Notes under the pieces: generated by a model
The model's input: only the letters and a program-made list of their open reading frames with translations
Told to the model about the DNA's origin: nothing
The model's database searches: none
Program-made: the position numbers and the translations under genes
In this document: piece by piece, positions 39,121 through 46,401 of the stretch
Layout of the letters: every line of letters starts with the position of its first letter
Numbering within the stretch: position 1 is the stretch's first letter
NCBI GenBank assembly: GCA_963733145.1
Contig: CAVTCJ010000013.1
Coordinates: 700,623-764,622, forward strand
Direction: 5' to 3'
DNA from: JAHIKV01 sp963733145
GTDB lineage: Bacteria > Planctomycetota > Planctomycetia > Pirellulales > Thermoguttaceae
Length of the DNA: 64,000 nucleotides

Positions 39121-39240
39121 CCTCAATCCTCTCCGCCGGGCCGCCAGGCGGGCCCAGTGGGCGATTGAGGGCTTCCCACCGAACCCGCCCGGGCACTTGG
39201 ACGCCCGTCGGCGCCCTTCCCGGCAATCGTTCATTTAATC
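39121..39240 (-). promoter_or_regulatory. pseudoknot-like leader RNA, copy in element B
   Basis: Minus strand: a G+C-rich helix (39184-39194 with about 39142-39153) whose loop holds CCTCAATC (39163-39170), which can pair with GATTGAGG (39121-39128) directly before the ATG. The pairing is kept but the bases differ from the copy at 27043-27152. Confidence 0.5.
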
Positions 39241-39361
39241 ACCGAACAGTACCCAGCAACAGTACCTATTTCCGATCGAAACCCGTTTTTCGCGTTTCGC
39301 GGACCCTCGATTTTATCGGGAAAGGCGCGTAATTAGACACCTATTATACGCCTGTTCAGGC

Positions 39362-39404
39362 ACTTTTAATCCGTAGGTCATGGGTTCGAGTCCCATCAAC
39401 CTCA
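39362..39404 (+). tRNA. tRNA-Lys(UUU) 3' half, intact, right end of element B
   Basis: ACTTTTAATCCG then variable loop AGGTC, T arm ATGGG TTCGAGT CCCAT and CAACCTC plus discriminator A. All five T-stem pairs form. It is preceded by a hairpin GCCTG/CAGGC, which is the right end of B. Confidence 0.9.
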
Positions 39405-39465
39405 CTAACTTATGGGGGACCAAACCGATAGTGGCACATTAGGTAAGAAGCGGCAAATTCCCGGC

Positions 39466-40137
39466 ATGGCTCGGTTGGCAAGATAAGTCGTGCCTGGTTT
39501 GCCGCATCACATAACTCAGCGGGGAAATCGTCGGCAGCAGACGTTTTTCCGCGATGAAGACTACGCGGCTTACGTGGTACTAATGGCCGATTGGCGCCGG
39601 CAGCGCGGTGTCGGAGTATGGGCCTACTGCTTGATGCCGAATCACGTTCATTTGATCGCGGTGCCCGGCTCAGAGGACGGCCTAAGACGATCCGTCGGCG
39701 AGGCACATCGGCGTTATACGCGGCGAATCAACTTCCGCGAAAAATGACGGGGCTGTCTTTGGCAAGGGCGTTTTGCTTCGTTCGTCATGGACGAGCGGCA
39801 CTTGCTGGCGGCGGCGCGATATGAGGAGTTGAATCCGGTTCGCGCCGGCTTGGCGGCCGACGCCGCGGATTGGCCGTGGAGCAGCGCCCCGGCGCACCTG
39901 TCGGGCCGCGACGACCGATTGGTCCGAGTTGCCCCGCTGCTGGCGATGGTCGCCGATCGGCAAGGCTTCTTGGACAGTGCATTACCAGAGGAAGAACTGT
40001 GAGATTTTCGAGAGCACGGCCGCACGGGCTGTCCGTTGGGCAGCGTCGGTTCTGTGACGCATCTGGGGCAAGTGGTCGGTCGAATTCTTCGACCGCGAAA
40101 AGCAGGTCGCCCGTCGAAATTACCCAAACAGCCATAA
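39466..40137 (+). pseudogene. REP-associated tyrosine transposase (RAYT) remnant
   Basis: Reads MARLAR, a stop (TAA at 39484), then VVPGLPHHITQRGNRRQQ and YCLMPNHVHLIAV with the HxH motif of Y1 transposases. A frameshift follows near 39750, then RYEELNPVRAGLAADAADWP, an in-frame TGA at 40000, and the family ending EHGRTGCPLGS to 40137. Three lesions mean it is inactive. RAYTs mobilise REP palindromes elsewhere. Confidence 0.85.
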
Positions 40138-40164
40138 TCGGTTTGTGTCCCCCGCGTGCCCAAC

Positions 40165-42846
40165 ATGACAAGCATTTCTGAATTCAAAAAATCGTTACGA
40201 AAGCATGCCAAGACAGGTGGTGCCAAGTACCACAAGGTTGACTTGCATGTTCACGCTCCCACACCCGATGACTATGATTACAAAGGGGCAGACGCCCTTG
40301 AACAACTCGGCAAGGTCGTTGAAGCAAACGACTATGGTCTTGTTGTCCTCTTACAGCACGAGCAGTTTCCATCAGCGGTGACGTTGGAGGAGTTTCGCAC
40401 ATATTGCCAATCAACAACGGTCTTGCCTGGGGCAGAAATCAATGTCTTTGTCGATGCTCTGGACAAGAAGGTCTCGAGAGACCACTTCTTTCATTGCCTC
40501 GTCATTGCCGACTCGGAGTCGCAAGATCCCGGCTACTTGCTTCATGAAGCGAAGCTGAAGCTAACATACCGAGATGATCCGTCTCCTGCGGGCTTCTATT
40601 CGTCGATTGAGGACGTTGCACGGCATTTCCTCGATGGTGGTGCTCTATTCATTCCTGCCCATCTTCATCAGTCGCGACCCCCGAATGTCTCTCGTAGCAT
40701 CGATGATATTTACAATGATGACGGATTCCTTGGATTCGTCGACCGAGGGCATTTTTCCGCGTTGGAAGTCCGGGAGGTTGATACAGCGCAGTTTTTCGAT
40801 GGTAAGCATAGAACACAAGACGACAAGCCGATTCCTGGCATCACCTGTGTGCGGTCCAGCGACGCTCACAGCCATGAGCATATCGTACAACGTAGCAGCG
40901 CCACCTGGATACAGGCAGAAAACGCGACCTTCAGCGAGCTACAGGCGGCACTATCCTTTCCTTACCGCGTGGCGTTAGCGGCCCCGCAGGCAGATCATGC
41001 ACAGGTATTGGGAATGCACATCGCCGGTCAGTTCCTAGCCGACGAATGGATCGCTTTCAGTCCGGCTATGAACTGCTTCATCGGATGCAAGGGTACTGGA
41101 AAAACCGCTGTTCTGGAGTGCCTACGCTTTCTCTTGGGCTGTGATGTCCCGAAAGAGCGTCAAGAGTCAGTTAGCAAACACATCATGCACATACTGGGAG
41201 CGGCCGGTTCAGTCGAGTGCTTGATTCAAACGGCTGACCGTATCGAATACCTACTGGTCCGTCGGGCAAATTCGCCGGAAAGGCTCCTTGCCATTGACGT
41301 GCATGGCGTATCACGAGAAGTGAAGCACGCTGTAGATATTGGGTTTGATACATCGATCCTTGGATGGCACGAAATCGAAGGCGTTGCAAACCATGCACAT
41401 GCACGGGTGCGTTTGATTGACCAAATTGAGAACCCTACAGAGTTGACTGAGAAATCCACACAAATTGAGCAGAGTGTCGAGGCCGCGAGAGATCTCTTGC
41501 CCACATTTCAACGCAAAATCCGGCAGCTTGACAAGATCCTGAAACAGTGGTGGCACCTGAAGAAAAAACGAGCGACTCTCCAGGAACTTAAGGATGCTTC
41601 ACTCTTTGATCTTCAGAACGAGTATGAGAGCTATGTGACGTGGGAACAACGCCTAGCAACTCTTATCAGCGAAATCGCTAGAACTGCTCCGGATATCACC
41701 ATATCGGTTGGCAACAAGCTTCAACCCCTGGAAGACAGCGTTGCCTCACCCGTTCAAGAATCGTCCGGGCTATCTGATGCAATTGAACGGGTCCGTCATC
41801 TGATTACAGGCATACGCCAATCAGCAGATTCCACTGTTCTCACCCTCACCGAAGTATGTTGTGGTGCCGGTGCTGAGATCGAAAAGGAAAGACAGTCGCT
41901 GTCAGATGCCTTTCTCAATTTCAGGCAAACAATCTACGAACCAACCGTTGCAGACTTGTCGCCCGATGCCCGCAATATCCTATCGCGGCAGATTCAGACG
42001 ATTGAAGAAACCAAAAACCTGCCCCAGGTCGAACAACAGTGTAAGGCTATACAGAGGGAAGTCTCTGAGCTTGCACGAACACTTCATTCTCATTGTGAGG
42101 CAGTTTGTGCAGCGAGGGATCGCATAGCCGAAGTCCGCGAACAACGGACCGATGCTGTCAATCACGAGAATAGTACAATCAGATTGAAGCTTCTGCGTTC
42201 ATCGAATCATGCGAGTAGGGACCGGTTCCAGAAGTCATATCGGGAAGGTGGTGTGGCATTCACAAGCTTTATTGACAATTATGCTGGCAGCGATTCATAC
42301 CAAAAACTCAAAGAACTATTTGCTTCATTCATAAGCCTGAACATTGAGGAAGAAAAATGGGCCGTAGATCAGCTTATATGGGATGCCAAGTTCGTTGATT
42401 TTCTTAGCGTTATCGATGATGACGATATCGAGATTGCCCTTATAGTCGGTGATGCTAGTCCAACAGCCATCCAAAATCTGTCCGCCGGGCAGCGATGCAC
42501 AGCCGTGTTTCCATTACTTCTAAGAAACAACCGCAAGCCCTTGATAATCGACCAACCCGAAGACAACCTAGACAACCGGTACATTGCCAGTGCAATTGCA
42601 CCGGAACTGCTGAGCAAGAAACGGCAGCAGCAGTTCATGCTTACCTCACACAACGCAAACCTTGTGGTGTTGACGGATGCAGAGCTTATCTGTCAGTTCG
42701 ATTCTGACGGTAAAACTGGGACGATTAGCAAAAGGGGCTTCCTCGCCTGCGGTAAGAGCAGTGTGAAGTCTGCCGTGGTTGAAGTGCTGGATGGTGGTGA
42801 GACCGCACTTGAGGCAAGGCGTCGAAAATATGGCCATGCCCATTGA
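40165..42846 (+). CDS. PHP-domain SMC-like ATPase (TrlF-like), possible defence gene
   Basis: About 893 residues, intact. N-terminal PHP phosphoesterase: DLHVHAPT near residue 25, GAEINVF, FHCLVIAD, FIPAHLHQSRPP and SSDAHSHEHI supply the metal ligands. Then a split ABC/SMC ATPase: Walker A GCKGTGKTA (about 307), coiled coil (about 430-720), signature LSAGQRC (about 772), Walker B PLIIDQPEDNLD and H-loop MLTSHNAN. NCBI names similar proteins TrlF-family (from memory). A+T-richer than its surroundings and alone in an island, so probably acquired. Nuclease function is inferred. Start ATG lacks a clear ribosome site; GTG at 40156 is an alternative. Confidence 0.8.
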   Translation: MTSISEFKKSLRKHAKTGGAKYHKVDLHVHAPTPDDYDYKGADALEQLGKVVEANDYGLVVLLQHEQFPSAVTLEEFRTYCQSTTVLPGAEINVFVDALDKKVSRDHFFHCLVIADSESQDPGYLLHEAKLKLTYRDDPSPAGFYSSIEDVARHFLDGGALFIPAHLHQSRPPNVSRSIDDIYNDDGFLGFVDRGHFSALEVREVDTAQFFDGKHRTQDDKPIPGITCVRSSDAHSHEHIVQRSSATWIQAENATFSELQAALSFPYRVALAAPQADHAQVLGMHIAGQFLADEWIAFSPAMNCFIGCKGTGKTAVLECLRFLLGCDVPKERQESVSKHIMHILGAAGSVECLIQTADRIEYLLVRRANSPERLLAIDVHGVSREVKHAVDIGFDTSILGWHEIEGVANHAHARVRLIDQIENPTELTEKSTQIEQSVEAARDLLPTFQRKIRQLDKILKQWWHLKKKRATLQELKDASLFDLQNEYESYVTWEQRLATLISEIARTAPDITISVGNKLQPLEDSVASPVQESSGLSDAIERVRHLITGIRQSADSTVLTLTEVCCGAGAEIEKERQSLSDAFLNFRQTIYEPTVADLSPDARNILSRQIQTIEETKNLPQVEQQCKAIQREVSELARTLHSHCEAVCAARDRIAEVREQRTDAVNHENSTIRLKLLRSSNHASRDRFQKSYREGGVAFTSFIDNYAGSDSYQKLKELFASFISLNIEEEKWAVDQLIWDAKFVDFLSVIDDDDIEIALIVGDASPTAIQNLSAGQRCTAVFPLLLRNNRKPLIIDQPEDNLDNRYIASAIAPELLSKKRQQQFMLTSHNANLVVLTDAELICQFDSDGKTGTISKRGFLACGKSSVKSAVVEVLDGGETALEARRRKYGHAH

Positions 42847-42962
42847 TTTTCACTTTCTCTCCTCGTGTGTGGTCACACCGACTGCAAGCCTCACTGCAAG
42901 CCTTGATCTACTGTTGTCCCAAGTCCTTGCCACGTAATTCCTTTAGGGCGACCTCGAGGCTG

Positions 42963-43005
42963 ACTTTTAATCCGTAGGTCTCAGGTTCGATTCCCATCAA
43001 CCTCA
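42963..43005 (+). pseudogene. decayed tRNA-Lys 3' half, right edge of island stack
   Basis: ACTTTTAATCCGTAGGTC is kept, but the T stem reads TCAGG against CCCAT, with only two pairs left. Ends CAACCTCA like the intact half. It overlaps the stop codon of the FAD oxidoreductase gene by three bases. Confidence 0.82.
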
Positions 43006-44376
43006 CTTCAGCAGGTAGCGGTTGGCGATGCTGATTCCGCTGATGATTGCTCCGACGATGCCGACCAGGCCTTGATCGTTGCCGCAGATGAAGAGGTTTT
43101 TCAGGTGCGAGGTGCCGTCGCGGCGCTTGGCGGCGGCGCCGTAGACGGACCCTTCGGTGTGGCCGGTGAAACGGCGGATGGTCAGCGGCGTGAACATGTC
43201 GCCGCCGACGACCGAGCCGCGGAAATCGGGGACGAAGCGGGCCGCCGACTCGAGCAGCCGCTCGCGCCACTCCTCCTTCGCCCGGCGATAGGACTCGGCG
43301 TCCAGGGCGGCCCAACGCTCGTAGTTGGCCAGGGCCGTGATCCGCAAGATGCCCTCCTCCAGCGGCTCGGGATAGGCGAAGTTGTTCGGCGAGCAGATCG
43401 TCCCGCTCCGCAGATCGACCAGATCGTCCGGCTTCTCGTAATGGAACCGGTCCGAGTCGTTGTAGAAGATGATCGTCTGCTCGTGGCCCAGGGCGCGGGG
43501 CAGCGCGTCGAGGACCGAGATCGACTCGACCACGGAAATCGGGCTCGGCGAATCGGCCGCGTCGGTCCGATAATCGTCGCAGAGCCGCATGGTCTCGGAC
43601 CAGCCGGCCGAGGAAAGGACGTTGCGGGCCTCGAGTTCCGTGCCGTCTTCGAGCACGACCTTTTGCACCGCGTCCTGCGCGACGACGATGCGGGCCACGG
43701 CCGCCTTCAGCCGCAGCTCGCCTCCTTGCTCCTTGAAGCGCCGGGCGAGCATCGACAGAATCCGCTGAATTCCGGCCAGCGGCCGAGACAGCCCTTCGAG
43801 GAAGATCGACCGGAAGAGGATGCTGAACTGGTCGAAGTCGATGTCGTGTTCCCGCGCCCCGCCGTAATACAGCACTGGGCAGAAAATCATCTCGACCAGC
43901 AGCGGATCGTCGATGATCCCGGAGACCACCTGCCGGGCCGAGCGGTCGGCGCCAGATTGGCCAAACTGGTCGTAGTCGTGCAGCGAGGCCACCAGCCGGC
44001 GGAAGTTGTCGGTCTGGCGGGGGAAGCGGCAGCGGACCTCGGTCTCGAGCAGCGCGAAATCGTTCGAGAACCGCAGGCTGGCCGCGGGGAACATGATCAC
44101 CGAGCCGATCTGCGGGGCCAGCGCCCATTCGTCCCAGGCCACCCGCAACTGGCGGAGCACGCGGGCAAACGGTCCGGTCCGGGCGCCCTTGGCGGAGTAA
44201 TTCGTCACGGCGTGCAGGCCGACGTCGAAGGTCCGGCCGCGCTGCCGGTAGAACGAGTTCAGGCCGCCGATGGCGGCGTGGCGTTCGAGGATACAGACCT
44301 TCCGGCCGAAGTGGGCCAGTCGGACCCCGGCGGCCAGGCCCGACATTCCCGCGCCGATGATTAGCGTGTCGTACAT
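43003..44376 (-). CDS. CrtI/phytoene desaturase-like FAD oxidoreductase
   Basis: 457 residues. Starts MYDTLIIGAGMSGLAAGVRL with the FAD-binding GxGxxG and a Glu at the end of strand two (VCILERHAAIGG). The C-terminal FAD motif NLFICGNDQGLVGIVGAIIS is also present. Family members desaturate or isomerise isoprenoid or fatty chains. An ACP and ketoacyl synthase lie 6.5-8 kb to the right, but unrelated genes intervene. Its last bases form the edge of the tRNA-Lys remnant. Confidence 0.82.
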   Translation of the reverse strand: MYDTLIIGAGMSGLAAGVRLAHFGRKVCILERHAAIGGLNSFYRQRGRTFDVGLHAVTNYSAKGARTGPFARVLRQLRVAWDEWALAPQIGSVIMFPAASLRFSNDFALLETEVRCRFPRQTDNFRRLVASLHDYDQFGQSGADRSARQVVSGIIDDPLLVEMIFCPVLYYGGAREHDIDFDQFSILFRSIFLEGLSRPLAGIQRILSMLARRFKEQGGELRLKAAVARIVVAQDAVQKVVLEDGTELEARNVLSSAGWSETMRLCDDYRTDAADSPSPISVVESISVLDALPRALGHEQTIIFYNDSDRFHYEKPDDLVDLRSGTICSPNNFAYPEPLEEGILRITALANYERWAALDAESYRRAKEEWRERLLESAARFVPDFRGSVVGGDMFTPLTIRRFTGHTEGSVYGAAAKRRDGTSHLKNLFICGNDQGLVGIVGAIISGISIANRYLLK

Positions 44377-44440
44377 AGGGTCGGGGGGTCAGAGGTCAGG
44401 GTTTAGAGGTCGGAGGTCAGAGGGTCGAAGATGGGGGGTG

Positions 44441-44472
44441 GGGTGGGACAAGCGCAGCAATGTCGCACCAAC
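44441..44472. repeat. degraded half of GTAGGGTGGGACAAGC repeat
   Basis: GGTGGGACAAGCGCAGCAAT followed by GTCGCACCA resembles one arm of the 2571 family. No second arm is visible. Confidence 0.55.
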
Positions 44473-44690
44473 AACCTGCTGGTGATTATACAAACACGGC
44501 GGCTATCTTTACAGCGGCGAGGTGGACGATTGCCTCGCGTGGACAAATCGGCTATAAAGGCGGCAGTTTCAGAATTATCCTGCCTTATTTTCTCCCGCCC
44601 TGGTCTTTCCCGCAATAATGGTTCGCCGGCGATCGGCGCATCGAGACTCGACGTTGTCCCATAACCTCACTATTGGAAGGGATGAAAACC

Positions 44691-45917
44691 ATGCTGAAAG
44701 CACTCACCGCAGCGGTCTCGCTTGTTTTGCTGGTCGTCTTTTTTTGTTCCGGCGCGGCATCGGCCGAGCCGAACCGGTTCGTCCAGGACAGGTTCGCCAT
44801 CGGTTTCTGGGTCGATCCGCCGGCCGATGCAAATATGGAACGGCATTACACAGACATCGCCGCCGCCGACTTTACGCTGGTGATCGGCGGATTCGGCGCG
44901 AGAACGCCGGAGATGATCCAGCGGCAGATCGCGCTTTGCGAACGGCATGGGCTCAAGGCGCTGGTGGGGACTGCGGGCTTGCCGGCGGATAAATTACCCC
45001 GGGGTCCATCCGTCTGGGGATACGTAATCCGCGACGAGCCGAACGTGAAGGAGTTTCCGGCATTGCGGAATTCGGTCGACGCCATCCGCAACACCCGGCC
45101 GGGGATGCTCTCCTTCATCAACCTCTTTCCGGATTACGCCAGCGAACAACAGTTGGGGACTAAAACCTACGACGAACACGTTAAGCGGTTTGTAGAAGAA
45201 GTGGATCCCGACGTTCTGTGCATGGACTATTATCCGCGAATGAAACGAGACGCCGACGGCCGCGAGGGCTACTGCCGCAACCTGGAAGTGATGCGGAAAT
45301 ACTCGCTCCAGCGGCATATTCCCTTCTGGAACTTCTTCAACACGATGCCCTTCGGACCGCACGACGATCCGACCGAGGCCCAATTGCGTTGGCAAATCTA
45401 CACGTCCATCGCCTATGGGTCCAAGGGCGTGGTGTACTTCTGCTACTGGACGCCCGGCGGCGGCCCTGGCGGAGAGTTTCCCAAGGGCGGCGCGATCATC
45501 ACCGTCGAGGGCCGAAAAACCCGCCACTATGAACAGGCGAAGAGAATCAATCGCGTCGTGAAAAATCTCGGGCCGACCATGATGAAACTGACCAGCACCG
45601 GGACCCGCCGCATCGAGCCCCACGACGATCCGGCAAAAAAGCTCGCCGGCATGCCCATCGCCGGACTGACGAAAGGCGATTATCTGATCGGGCTGTTTCG
45701 CCACGCCGACGGACGCCGGGCGGTGCTGTTGACCAACTACAGCTTCGCCTACACGGCATGGCCGACCATCGCCTTTGAAGTGCCGATCGATCAAGTCCGG
45801 GAGGTGAGCGGCGAAACGGGCCGGGAGATTCCGGTCGTAGACGACAGCCCTGCGATGGACGGCTGCCAGGTCTCGCTCGATTCGGGCCAGGGGCGGCTGT
45901 TCCTCCTGCCGAAATAA
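44691..45917 (+). CDS. secreted protein, glycosidase-like TIM barrel
   Basis: About 408 residues starting MLKALTAAVSLVLLVVFFCS (GGAAGG 9 bases upstream), a clear signal peptide. The barrel-like part contains WGYVIRDEPNVKEFPALRNS and DVLCMDYYPRMKRD, the pattern of beta-galactosidase or GH42-type proteins with a DEP motif, then KGVVYFCYWTPGGGPGG and a C-terminal beta domain. Function likely in polysaccharide breakdown, not proven. Confidence 0.6.
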   Translation: MLKALTAAVSLVLLVVFFCSGAASAEPNRFVQDRFAIGFWVDPPADANMERHYTDIAAADFTLVIGGFGARTPEMIQRQIALCERHGLKALVGTAGLPADKLPRGPSVWGYVIRDEPNVKEFPALRNSVDAIRNTRPGMLSFINLFPDYASEQQLGTKTYDEHVKRFVEEVDPDVLCMDYYPRMKRDADGREGYCRNLEVMRKYSLQRHIPFWNFFNTMPFGPHDDPTEAQLRWQIYTSIAYGSKGVVYFCYWTPGGGPGGEFPKGGAIITVEGRKTRHYEQAKRINRVVKNLGPTMMKLTSTGTRRIEPHDDPAKKLAGMPIAGLTKGDYLIGLFRHADGRRAVLLTNYSFAYTAWPTIAFEVPIDQVREVSGETGREIPVVDDSPAMDGCQVSLDSGQGRLFLLPK

Positions 45918-46133
45918 AACCGTTTCGGGGTAGACCGTTGGCAAAATTGTATGAGTCGACTTCTACATTCGACACAATTTATGCTCAGCGGGCTGCTGGG
46001 GCGGCGTTATGGACCGTAAGACCCGGGGGGGATTCCACCCGGGAAATCAGCGCCTTTCGCCGGTTTTTCGGCAAATTTCCCGAAAAGGCGGAGGTTGTCA
46101 GGGAAAGGACCGGCGCCTCAAGCCTTGTTTTAG

Positions 46134-46255
46134 CCCGGATTATTCATAAACGTCATCCTGAGCGCAGCGAAGGATCTCCGATGCGCCGCAAACAGCCCAG
46201 ATTCTTCGCTGCGCTCAGAATGACAATGTTCCTTCGTGTTTATGAATAATCCGGG
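46134..46255. repeat. MITE-like palindrome with TGAGCGCAGCGAAGGATCT arms
   Basis: Outer arms CCCGGATTATTCATAAAC and complement, inner arms GTCATCCTGAGCGCAGCGAA and a near complement. The inner arm resembles a repeat seen in many bacterial genomes. The rest of the gap 45918-46401 shows nothing else. Confidence 0.8.
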
Positions 46256-46401
46256 TTAGGGCAAGGTGTGGAATGCCACCCCCCTCTCCGGCCCCCTGCT
46301 TTCTCCCAAAACAGTTGCAACCGGGGAAATATTGGCTAGGATAGAATCTGGGGATATTTTACCAACTTTAACGCCTATTCCTTCGATCGAAACAACCTAC
46401 T

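Larger units (their letters stand above)
28567..39361. mobile_element. integrated element B inside tRNA-Lys anticodon loop
   Basis: Left edge is the tRNA 5' half at 28531, right edge the 3' half at 39362; the shared core is ACTTTT. All genes run leftward: regulators, a replication-type protein, major capsid protein, small zinc ribbons, tape measure, then a structured leader and integrases. No terminase or protease. Unlike A, neither end restores the tRNA. Confidence 0.78.
39405..42962. mobile_element. island remnant C between two tRNA-Lys 3' halves
   Basis: Bounded by the intact 3' half at 39362 and a decayed 3' half at 42963. This is the usual result when an element carrying its own tRNA 3' half integrates and displaces the old one. 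It has no integrase now. It carries a dead RAYT transposase and the PHP-SMC ATPase gene. Confidence 0.6.

Noticed and set aside
28531..39404. A group I or II intron in the tRNA-Lys anticodon loop
   Set aside because: The insert is 10.8 kb, full of phage and integrase genes, and no intron core motif was seen. Integration at the anticodon loop explains it better.
40165..42846. PrrC/RloC-type anticodon nuclease because the island sits in tRNA-Lys
   Set aside because: The N-terminus is a PHP domain with metal-binding motifs and I see no C-terminal anticodon-nuclease region. The location is explained by integration.
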